Shown here piece by piece: positions 17,594-25,351 of a DNA stretch of 64,000 nt. Every line of letters begins with the position of its first letter. Within the stretch, counting starts at the first letter, position 1. Both the position numbers and the translations under genes were made by a program. Below the pieces are notes generated by a model, which ran no database searches, was not told the origin of the DNA, and saw only the letters and a list, made by a program, of their open reading frames with translations. Source of the stretch: Streptomyces exfoliatus (GTDB lineage: Bacteria; Actinomycetota; Actinomycetes; Streptomycetales; Streptomycetaceae); assembly GCF_000725545.1 (NCBI RefSeq), contig NZ_JNZP01000017.1, positions 124,001 through 188,000 on the forward strand, given 5' to 3'.

Positions 17594-19507
17594 ATGACGC
17601 ACGTCGAGCGAGAGCAGTGGGACGTGGTCGTGGTCGGCGCGGGCGGCGCGGGACTGCGCGCCGCGATCGAGGCACGCCGTGCGGGCGCCCGTACGGCCGT
17701 CATCTGCAAGTCCCTGTTCGGCAAGGCGCACACCGTGATGGCCGAGGGCGGCATCGCCGCCTCCATGGCCAACGTCCACCCGCAGGACGACTGGAAGACC
17801 CACTTCCGCGACACCATGCGCGGCGGCAAGTTCCTCAACCAGTGGCGGATGGCCGAGCTGCACGCCCAGGAGGCACCCGAGCGGGTCTGGGAGCTGGAGA
17901 CCTGGGGCGCGCTCTTCGACCGCACACCGGACGGCCGGATCTCCCAGCGCAACTTCGGCGGCCACGAGTACCCGAGGCTCGCCCACGTCGGCGACAGGAC
18001 AGGCCTCGAACTGCTCCGCACCCTCCAGCAGAAGACCGTGGGACTCCAGCAGGAGGACCACCGCGAGACCGGCGACCACGAGTCGCGCCTGAAGGTCTTC
18101 CAGGAGTTCACCGTCACCCGGGTCCTGAAGGACGCCGACGGGAAGGTCGCCGGGGTGTTCTGCTACGAACGGGAGACCGGCCGCTTCCTCGTCCTGGAAG
18201 CGCCCTCCGTCGTCCTCGCGACCGGCGGCATCGGCAAGTCCTTCAAGGTGACGTCCAACTCGTGGGAGTACACGGGCGACGGGCACGCGCTCGCGCTGCT
18301 CGCCGGCGCGCCCCTGGTCAACATGGAGTTCGTGCAGTTCCACCCGACCGGCATGGTCTGGCCGCCGTCGGTGAAGGGCATCCTCGTCACCGAGTCCGTC
18401 CGCGGCGACGGCGGGGTGCTGCGGAACTCCGACGGCCGGCGCTTCATGTTCGACTACGTCCCCGACGTCTTCAAGGAGAAGTACGCGGAGACGGAGGAGG
18501 AGGGCGACCGCTGGTACGAGGACCCCGACCACAACCGGCGCCCGCCCGAACTGCTGCCGCGCGACGAGGTGGCCCGGGCCATCAACTCCGAGGTGAAGGC
18601 GGGACGCGGCTCTCCGCACGGCGGGGTGTTCCTGGACGTGTCGACCCGGATGCCGGCCGACGCGATCCGGCGCCGGCTGCCCTCGATGTACCACCAGTTC
18701 AAGGAGCTGGCCGACGTCGACATCACGGCGGAGGCGATGGAGGTCGGGCCGACCTGCCACTACGTGATGGGCGGGGTCGCCGTCGACTCGGAGACGGCGG
18801 CGACGGTCGGCGTGCCGGGGCTCTTCGCCGCGGGAGAGGTCGCCGGCGGCATGCACGGCTCCAACCGGCTCGGCGGGAACTCCCTCTCCGACCTGCTGGT
18901 CTTCGGACGGCGGGCCGGTCTGCACGCGGCGCGGTACGCGATGTCGGGCGCCTCCGGCAGGGTCGTGGCCGCGCGTGTCGAGGCGGCGGACGTCGAGGCC
19001 GCGGCGGCGGAGGCACTGGCTCCGTTCGCCGGGCCCGACGGGCACGCTCCCGAGAACCCGTACACGCTCCACCAGGAGCTCCAGCAGACGATGAACGACC
19101 TCGTCGGGATCATCCGGCGGGAGGGCGAGATGGCCGAGGCCCTGGAACGGATCGCCGCCCTGCGCGCGCGGGCCCGCCGGATCTCGGTCGAGGGCCACCG
19201 GCAGTTCAACCCCGGCTGGCACCTGGCCCTGGACCTGCGGAACATGCTGCTCGTCGGCGAGTGCGTGGCCCGCGCCGCCCTGGAACGCACCGAGTCCCGG
19301 GGCGGGCACACCCGCGAGGACTACCCGGCGATGGACCGCGCCTGGCGGCCGGTGAACCTGCTGTGCCGGACGTCGGACGGGGGCGGGATCGCGCTCGAAC
19401 GGACCCTCACGGAGCCGATCCGGTCCGACCTGCTCGCGCTCTTCGAGCAGGAGGAGCTGGCCAAGTACCTCGCCGAGGACGAACTGGAAGGGGGCCTTGG
19501 CGCATGA
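17594..19507 (+). CDS. sdhA: Succinate dehydrogenase/fumarate reductase flavoprotein subunit
   Basis: Oxidises succinate to fumarate with covalently bound FAD; 637 residues. The Rossmann FAD motif VVVVGAGGAG is at residues 11-20. The covalent FAD-binding histidine is His46 in KAHTVMAEGG. Substrate-binding and catalytic segments include FHPTGM, ESVRGDGG, GPTCHYVMGG and the C-terminal GSNRLGGNSLSDLLVFG. Start ATG 17594 is 1 bp after the SdhC stop. The stop overlaps the SdhB start (ATGA), so translation is coupled. Direction (succinate oxidation versus fumarate reduction) cannot be decided from the sequence. Confidence 0.95.
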   Translation: MTHVEREQWDVVVVGAGGAGLRAAIEARRAGARTAVICKSLFGKAHTVMAEGGIAASMANVHPQDDWKTHFRDTMRGGKFLNQWRMAELHAQEAPERVWELETWGALFDRTPDGRISQRNFGGHEYPRLAHVGDRTGLELLRTLQQKTVGLQQEDHRETGDHESRLKVFQEFTVTRVLKDADGKVAGVFCYERETGRFLVLEAPSVVLATGGIGKSFKVTSNSWEYTGDGHALALLAGAPLVNMEFVQFHPTGMVWPPSVKGILVTESVRGDGGVLRNSDGRRFMFDYVPDVFKEKYAETEEEGDRWYEDPDHNRRPPELLPRDEVARAINSEVKAGRGSPHGGVFLDVSTRMPADAIRRRLPSMYHQFKELADVDITAEAMEVGPTCHYVMGGVAVDSETAATVGVPGLFAAGEVAGGMHGSNRLGGNSLSDLLVFGRRAGLHAARYAMSGASGRVVAARVEAADVEAAAAEALAPFAGPDGHAPENPYTLHQELQQTMNDLVGIIRREGEMAEALERIAALRARARRISVEGHRQFNPGWHLALDLRNMLLVGECVARAALERTESRGGHTREDYPAMDRAWRPVNLLCRTSDGGGIALERTLTEPIRSDLLALFEQEELAKYLAEDELEGGLGA

Positions 19508-20274
19508 GTACGTACGACGCGAGCTTCCGGATCTGGCGGGGCGACGCCGACGGCGGCGAGCTGACCGACTACACGGTGGAGGTGCACGACGGGGAGGTCG
19601 TCCTCGACGTCGTGCACCGCCTGCAGGCCACCCAGACACCGGACCTCGCGGTGCGCTGGAACTGCAAGGCGGGCAAGTGCGGGTCGTGCTCGGCCGAGAT
19701 CAACGGCCGGCCGCGACTGCTCTGCATGACCAGGATGTCGGTGTTCGCACGGGACGAGGTGATCACCGTGACGCCGATGCGCGCCTTCCCCGTCGTCCGC
19801 GACCTGGTCACGGACGTCTCCTTCAACTACGCGAAGGCGCGGGAGATCCCGGCCTTCGTACCGCCGGCCGGGCTCGGTCCTGGCGAGTACCGGATGCGGC
19901 AGGAGGACGTCGAGCGCTCGCAGGAGTTCAGGAAGTGCATCGAGTGCTTCCTGTGCCAGGACACCTGCCATGTCGTCCGCGACCACGAGGAGAACAAGGA
20001 GGCCTTCGCGGGGCCCCGCTTCCTCATGCGGATCGCGGAGCTCGACATGCACCCGCTGGACGCGGCGGAGGAGGCCGGCACCGACCGGCGGCGGACGGCG
20101 CAGGAGGAGCACGGGCTCGGCTACTGCAACATCACCAAGTGCTGTACGGAGGTGTGCCCGGAGTCCATCCGCATCACGGACAACGCGCTGATCCCGATGA
20201 AGGAGCGGGTCGTGGACCGGAAGTACGACCCGCTCGTGTGGCTCGGCAACACCATCAGGCGGCGGAAGGCCTAG
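19504..20274 (+). CDS. sdhB: Succinate dehydrogenase iron-sulfur subunit
   Basis: Electron-transfer subunit, 256 residues from ATG 19504, which overlaps the SdhA stop by 4 bp. The N-terminal ferredoxin domain has the [2Fe-2S] cysteines 54, 59, 62 and 74. The C-terminal part has CIECFLCQDTC (145, 148, 151, 155) and CNITKCCTEVCP (208, 213, 214, 218) for the [4Fe-4S] and [3Fe-4S] clusters. An insertion rich in charged residues lies between the two C-terminal clusters. Last gene of the operon; no clear terminator before the convergent gene 25 bp away. Confidence 0.95.
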   Translation: MSTYDASFRIWRGDADGGELTDYTVEVHDGEVVLDVVHRLQATQTPDLAVRWNCKAGKCGSCSAEINGRPRLLCMTRMSVFARDEVITVTPMRAFPVVRDLVTDVSFNYAKAREIPAFVPPAGLGPGEYRMRQEDVERSQEFRKCIECFLCQDTCHVVRDHEENKEAFAGPRFLMRIAELDMHPLDAAEEAGTDRRRTAQEEHGLGYCNITKCCTEVCPESIRITDNALIPMKERVVDRKYDPLVWLGNTIRRRKA

Positions 20275-20299
20275 GGTTTTTCGTTTGGATCAGGCCGGA

Positions 20300-21121
20300 T
20301 CAGGGAGCGGGGTCTGGTGCATGGGGTCTCCCCAGGCCCGCAGGGCCCAGGGAACGCCTCGCAAGGCGGAGGAGGGCCAGAGTGCGGGCGGGGAGGCACA
20401 GGGTCTGGCCGTGCCGGGCGAACAGCTCGTCGCGCGAGGTGAAGCGGCCGAGGTCCGTGCGGAGGTGGGCGGACAGGTCGCAGGGCGCGGTGCCGGCGCA
20501 GGCGGCCGGGGCGTCCCAGTCGACGCCGGTCCGGGCGACGGCCTCGAAGAGCGTCTCGGGGCCGGAGTTGGTGAAACCTCCGCCGGAGCCGCCGCCCTGC
20601 TCGGGCGGGGCCTGACCGGTGAACAGCTCGGCGATGGGCACCCAGGTGCCGTCGAGCCGGAACTCGGGCCAGGCCAGGACTACCTCCTCGGGCACGAACC
20701 GGCGCAGCTTCGGGAAGCGCGGGTACCAGAAGTGACCGTCGACGAGCAGGCCCCGCACCCTGGTCGGCACGCCGAGCGACCGGGCGACCGCCTCCAGGGC
20801 CGCCATCCGCTGGCTGCAGGAGCCACGGCCGAGCCGTAGCGTCCGCGACACCCGGCGCAGGTCCTCCACGGAGTACACCGGCCGTACCGTCGCGGCGATG
20901 ATCCCGTGGGCCACCTGGAGCCGGGCGCGGTCCGTGACCGCTCCCCGCGCCTCGGACTCGCTCCGCACCCGCGCCGTGAGGGCGCGGACCAGGGGGTCAC
21001 CGAGGTCCAGGATCGCGGTGGGCCGGGTGGACCCGGCGACCTCGGCGGCCGCGGGAGCCTCCGGGACCGCTCCCCCGCGGGTTCGATCGGCGCGGACCGG
21101 CATCAGCAGACGGCTGGTCAT
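20300..21121 (-). CDS. Transglutaminase-like superfamily protein
   Basis: 273 residues from ATG 21121 with GGGGGGAG upstream; a longer start at 21208 is possible but lacks a ribosome site. The transglutaminase/protease fold is recognised from the nucleophile Cys102 in GRGSCSQRM and His130 in GLLVDGHFWYPRFP, spaced as in the superfamily, with a plausible Asp/Glu further on. No signal peptide, so probably cytoplasmic. It follows the GH18-like gene by 70 bp on the same strand and may share its transcript. Substrate unknown. Confidence 0.8.
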   Translation of the reverse strand: MTSRLLMPVRADRTRGGAVPEAPAAAEVAGSTRPTAILDLGDPLVRALTARVRSESEARGAVTDRARLQVAHGIIAATVRPVYSVEDLRRVSRTLRLGRGSCSQRMAALEAVARSLGVPTRVRGLLVDGHFWYPRFPKLRRFVPEEVVLAWPEFRLDGTWVPIAELFTGQAPPEQGGGSGGGFTNSGPETLFEAVARTGVDWDAPAACAGTAPCDLSAHLRTDLGRFTSRDELFARHGQTLCLPARTLALLRLARRSLGPAGLGRPHAPDPAP

Positions 21122-21191
21122 GACGTGCTCCCCCCTCGGCCACGGCCTCCCCGGGCCATGCGCCCCATCCTGCACCACCGGCTCGGCGGCG

Positions 21192-22211
21192 TCAGTGCCA
21201 GCCCGCACGGTAGGCCGCCCAGTCGCCCTCCTTCGCGGCGAAGTCGACGTAGAGCGCGACGCCGAAGCGCTGACGGCCGGGGTCGGTGCGCCCGAGGCCG
21301 AGTCTGGTGCCCCTGACGGCCGCGTCGACGGTCTCCGCGTTGTCGTGGTGACCGAGGTCGTCCTCGTGGAAGAAGGGGAGGCCCATCAGCAGGTCGGTCG
21401 ACTCGGGGGTGACTTCGAGGGCGAGGCTGGTCTGCTGGGCGACGTATCCGCCGTAGAGGCTCTCCAGCGGCATCCAGGTGTCGTACGACATGACGGCGAT
21501 CTGGTCGACGCGCCGGGCCACCTGGCCGAAGAACTCCTGCGACCACCACTTCTCGCTGCCGCTGACCGCGCCGTTCACCGAGTGGAGGCCGGGCAGCGGG
21601 TCGATCTGGTGGGCGGCGACCGAGAGCAGCGCCGTCCGCGACCGGGTCAGCTTCCCGAGGTCGTCGAGGAGGGAGAGGTAGTGGGCGTCGTCGGACAGCA
21701 GCGGCTCCAGGTCGAAGTGGACCCCGTCGAAGCCGGCGTCCAGGATCTGCCGGGCCGAGGTGACCACGGCGGCCCGGGACCCGGCCTTCTCCAGGTGGAG
21801 TCCGTCGGGCCCCTCGGTGGCCAGAATGTCGCCGAGCCACGCCTGCACGCGTATCCCGGGCATCGTGCGGTGCACCGCGTCGATGAGCCACTTCGCACGG
21901 GGGTACCGGGCGGCGGGCAGGGTGCCGTCGTGCTCCAGGGGTCCGGCGTGGACGTACAGGTCGCGTATGCCCGTGCCCTTGATCCGCTCGGCGAACGCGG
22001 CGAGGTCGGCGTCCTTGCGCCGCCCGTCGACCCACGCGTGTCCGAGCCAGATGGCGTCCTTGCCCCGCGTCCGGGCGTCCTCCCTGAGGTCGCCCGCGTA
22101 ACTGACGCGCAGGGCGAGCGCGCCGAACAGCGGGGGCACCACGAGGACGAGGACGAGCCCGAGCACGAACCAGCGCCCCCTTCGCCACATACTCCTCAGC
22201 CGTCCACTCAC
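21192..22211 (-). CDS. Membrane-anchored GH18-like TIM-barrel protein
   Basis: 339 residues from GTG 22211 (GGGGGA upstream); ATG 22190 is an alternative. Basic N-terminus then one membrane segment (about residues 13-33, WFVLGLVLVLVVPPLFGALAL), placing the barrel outside the cell. The barrel carries a GH18-type active-site strand, FDGVHFDLEPL, with the acidic D-x-D-x-E pattern, and further GH18-like strands (IAVMSYDTWM, VALYVDFA). It is more divergent than the chitinase at 34550-35881, so the substrate is uncertain. Divergent from the TPM-domain gene. Likely cotranscribed with the transglutaminase-like gene. Confidence 0.75.
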   Translation of the reverse strand: MSGRLRSMWRRGRWFVLGLVLVLVVPPLFGALALRVSYAGDLREDARTRGKDAIWLGHAWVDGRRKDADLAAFAERIKGTGIRDLYVHAGPLEHDGTLPAARYPRAKWLIDAVHRTMPGIRVQAWLGDILATEGPDGLHLEKAGSRAAVVTSARQILDAGFDGVHFDLEPLLSDDAHYLSLLDDLGKLTRSRTALLSVAAHQIDPLPGLHSVNGAVSGSEKWWSQEFFGQVARRVDQIAVMSYDTWMPLESLYGGYVAQQTSLALEVTPESTDLLMGLPFFHEDDLGHHDNAETVDAAVRGTRLGLGRTDPGRQRFGVALYVDFAAKEGDWAAYRAGWH

Positions 22212-22428
22212 CCGAGTCCCCCAAGAGCCGTCGTGTCACTGGTACCACCGCCTCACACCGTAGCGGCGGCTACTGACAGTGACGCCGGGCTGTGCAGAAT
22301 GGTTTCCGTACGGACGGCCGGCCTCCGCTCGTCCGGATGTCCGTCCGGCCGGCCGCCCGGACGTTTGCCGGTCCAGCCCTCCAGTCGTCCGGTCGCGGGG
22401 TGACATACGCGGACATAACCTCCCCTTT

Positions 22429-24537
22429 GTGACACGAAAAGCCACCCGAGCCCTTCTCGCGGTACTGGTGGCGGCGTGGTGGCTCCTCGTGCCCGCCGTT
22501 CACGGTGCCCACGCCGACGACCCCCTCGTCCTGTCCCGGGACGGCCAGATCACCGACCGCGTGGGCGCCCTCGGCGACCGGCGCCCCTCCGTGGTCCAGG
22601 CCCTCGACCGGCTCTACGACGACCGGCGCGTCCAGCTCTTCGTCGTCTACGTACGGGACTTCTCCGGCCGCTCGGGGCAGACCTGGGCCGACGCCACGGC
22701 GGAGCGCAACGGCCTCGGGACGGACGACGTCCTGCTCGCCGTCGCCACCCACGACCGCCAGTACGGCTACTCCGCCGACCCCGGCTCGCGCTTCACGCAG
22801 GGCCAGCTCGACGAGGTGTCGCGGACCGCGATCGAACCGGCGCTGCGGCAGAACGACTGGGCGGGGGCCGCCATCGGTGCCGCCGACGGGTACGCGGCCG
22901 TCCTCGCGGGACAGCCCGTCCCCGCTCCGACCATCACACCGGGGCCGACCGACCCGGGCGGCGCGGCCGACGAGGGGACCTCGGGGGCCGACCTGCTCCT
23001 GCCGCTGGTCCTCGTCGGCGGCGCAGGGGCCGTGGGGGCGTACGCGTACGTCAAGCGGCGCCGGCGGACGGAGACCCGCACCACGCCACAGGGCGGTCAG
23101 GGCTGGGGCGCCCCGAAGGAGCCCGCGCCGCCGTCCCTCGACGAGCTCGACGGCGAGGCCCGCAGGACGCTGGTCGCCACCGACGACGCCGTCCGCACCA
23201 GTCAGGAGGAACTGGGTTTCGCCTCCGCCCAGTTCGGCGAGGAGGCGGTACGTCCCTTCACCGAGGCGGTCACCTTCGCCGGGGAGCAGCTGACGGCCTC
23301 GTTCCGGCTGCGGCAGAAGCTCGACGACGCCTTTCCCGAGGACGACTCGACCCGCCGGTCCATGCTGGAGGAGATCCTGCGGCGCTGCGGGGAGGCGAAC
23401 GCCCGCCTCGACGCGGAGAGCGAGGACTTCGACCGGCTCCGGGCCCTGGAGCGGAGCGCGCCCGAGGCGCTGGACGCGGTCGAGGCCGCCTTCCGTGAGC
23501 AGACCGGGCGGACGGGCACGGCCGAGGCGGCGCTCACGGCGATGCGGGAGCGGTACGCGGAGACGGCCGCCGCGCCCGTCGCGAGCGCCGCCGAACAGGC
23601 CAAGGACCGGCTCGTGTTCGCGACGACCCATGTCAACCAGGCCCGTCAGCAGATCGACGCCGGTGACAACGGCGGGGCCGCCGTGCACATCCGGGCGGCC
23701 GAGGGCGCCGTGGACCAGGCGGCCCGGCTGATCGAGGCCGTGGACCGGCGGGCGCAGGAGCTGGCCGAGGCGGTGGGCAGGCTGCCGGGCGCCCTGACGG
23801 AGACGGACGCGGACCTCGCGGACGCCCGGGGCCTGTTGAAGGGGACGGCCGAAGGGGTGTCCACGGCCGATCTCCAGGGCCGGATCGCCCGCGCCGAGTC
23901 GGTGGTCGCGGAGGTGCGGCGCGTCGTGGACACCGGGCGGTACGACCCGCTCGACGCCCTGCGCCGGGTCGAGGAGGCCGACGCGGCGCTCGACGAGGCC
24001 CTGGAGGGCGCGCGGGAGCGCGAATCGGGCAGCCGGCGCGCCCGCGCGCTCCTCGATCAGGTGATGCTGACGGCCCGCTCGGCGATCGGGGCGGCCTCGG
24101 ACTACATCACCACCCATCGGGGCGCCGTGGGCAGCGAGGCCCGTACGCGCCTTGCCGAGGCGCAGCGCCGCTGGGAGAAGGCGCGTGGCCTCGGTGACGC
24201 CGGCGACCCGCAGGCCGCCCTCGCGGAGGCCCAGCAGGCGGACGTGCTCGCGCGGCGCGCCCAGGACCTGGCCGAGCAGGACGTCCGGACCTATGGGAAC
24301 CCGAACGGCCTGGGCGGTGTATCAGGAGTAGGAGGAAGCGGTGGCGGCGGGCTCGGCGGGGCCGTGCTCGGCGGCATCATCCTCGGCGGACTGTTCGGCG
24401 GGGGAAGGGGAGGCGGACGTGGGGGGTTCGGTGGGGGTTCGGGCGGGGGGTTCGGGGGCGGAGGCTTCGGCGGCGGGCCCGGCAGCTTCGGCGGCAGCGG
24501 CACGCGCGGCCGGCTGGGCGGCGGCGGCCGTTTCTGA
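22429..24537 (+). CDS. TPM-domain membrane protein with glycine-rich tail
   Basis: 702 residues from GTG 22429. Signal peptide ending at AHA-DDP, an external TPM (YgcG-type) domain to about residue 160 (LYDDRRVQLFVVYVRDFSG, DVLLAVATHDRQYGY), then a linker and a membrane segment (LLLPLVLVGGAGAVGAYAYV) followed by RRRR. The cytoplasmic part is a long Ala/Glu/Arg-rich helical region (coiled coil), ending in about 70 residues made mostly of glycine, with phenylalanine and arginine. The PspA/IM30 gene follows 62 bp downstream, suggesting a joint role in membrane integrity. The start has no good ribosome site; GTG was chosen because it places the signal peptide correctly. Confidence 0.85.
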   Translation: MTRKATRALLAVLVAAWWLLVPAVHGAHADDPLVLSRDGQITDRVGALGDRRPSVVQALDRLYDDRRVQLFVVYVRDFSGRSGQTWADATAERNGLGTDDVLLAVATHDRQYGYSADPGSRFTQGQLDEVSRTAIEPALRQNDWAGAAIGAADGYAAVLAGQPVPAPTITPGPTDPGGAADEGTSGADLLLPLVLVGGAGAVGAYAYVKRRRRTETRTTPQGGQGWGAPKEPAPPSLDELDGEARRTLVATDDAVRTSQEELGFASAQFGEEAVRPFTEAVTFAGEQLTASFRLRQKLDDAFPEDDSTRRSMLEEILRRCGEANARLDAESEDFDRLRALERSAPEALDAVEAAFREQTGRTGTAEAALTAMRERYAETAAAPVASAAEQAKDRLVFATTHVNQARQQIDAGDNGGAAVHIRAAEGAVDQAARLIEAVDRRAQELAEAVGRLPGALTETDADLADARGLLKGTAEGVSTADLQGRIARAESVVAEVRRVVDTGRYDPLDALRRVEEADAALDEALEGARERESGSRRARALLDQVMLTARSAIGAASDYITTHRGAVGSEARTRLAEAQRRWEKARGLGDAGDPQAALAEAQQADVLARRAQDLAEQDVRTYGNPNGLGGVSGVGGSGGGGLGGAVLGGIILGGLFGGGRGGGRGGFGGGSGGGFGGGGFGGGPGSFGGSGTRGRLGGGGRF

Positions 24538-24599
24538 GGGCGGCGCGAGCCGTGTCCTGCCCTCGTCTTTCCCTCTCGAGGAACCCAAGGAGAAGAGCG

Positions 24600-25307
24600 A
24601 TGACCAAGCAGACCGTTCTCGGCCGCGTGACCCAGCTGGCGAAGGCCAACATCAACGCGCTGCTGGACCAGGCGGAGGATCCGCAGAAGATGCTGGACCA
24701 GCTGATCCGCGACTACTCGAACAACATCGCGGAGGCGGAGGAGGCGGTGGCCTCGACCATCGGCAATCTCCGGCTGATGGAGCAGGACCATCAGGAGGAC
24801 GTGACGGCGGCGAAGGAGTGGGGCGGCAAGGCGCTCGCCGCCAGCCGGAAGGCCGACGAGCTGCGGGGCGGCGGGCGGACGGCGGAGGCGGACCGCTTCG
24901 ACAACCTGGCGAAGGTGGCGCTGGGCCGCCAGCTCCAGTCGGAGAAGGAGGCGAGGACGGCGGAGCCGACGATCGCCGCGCAGACCGAGGTGGTGTCGAA
25001 GCTCAGGACGGGCCTGGACCAGATGAAGGCCAAGCTCGGCGAGTTGCAGGCGAAGCGCGACGAGCTGGTGGCCCGCGCCCGGTCGGCCCAGGCTCAGAAC
25101 ACGATGATGGACGCGGTGAAGAGCATCGACCTCCTCGACCCGACCAGCGAGCTGAGCCGCTTCGAGGACAAGGTGCGCCGGGAGGAGGCGCGGGCGATGG
25201 GCAAGCAGGAGCTCGCCGCCTCTTCGCTGGACGCCCAGTTCGAGCAGCTGGACGCGCTGGGCGACAGCGCCGAGATCGAGGCCCGGCTGGCCGCGCTCAA
25301 GGGCTGA
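24600..25307 (+). CDS. PspA/IM30 family membrane stress protein
   Basis: Peripheral membrane-binding protein of the PspA/Vipp1 (ESCRT-III-like) family; 235 residues from ATG 24600 with AAGGAGA upstream. The N-terminal amphipathic helix and the pattern LDQAEDPQKMLDQLIRDY are typical, followed by long helical coiled-coil segments to the end (ELSRFEDKVRREEARAMG). It lies directly downstream of the TPM-domain gene in the same direction and is probably in its operon. Expected to respond to envelope stress; no regulatory site recognised. Confidence 0.93.
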   Translation: MTKQTVLGRVTQLAKANINALLDQAEDPQKMLDQLIRDYSNNIAEAEEAVASTIGNLRLMEQDHQEDVTAAKEWGGKALAASRKADELRGGGRTAEADRFDNLAKVALGRQLQSEKEARTAEPTIAAQTEVVSKLRTGLDQMKAKLGELQAKRDELVARARSAQAQNTMMDAVKSIDLLDPTSELSRFEDKVRREEARAMGKQELAASSLDAQFEQLDALGDSAEIEARLAALKG

Positions 25308-25351
25308 TCGGTACGTGGCTGCGCCGTGCGGCCGGCCGGGTGCGGCGGCGG

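Noticed and set aside
17617..19503. Long frame upstream of SdhB continuing in the same frame
   Set aside because: Arg/Pro-rich shadow of the flavoprotein gene. SdhB begins at the ATG overlapping the SdhA stop.
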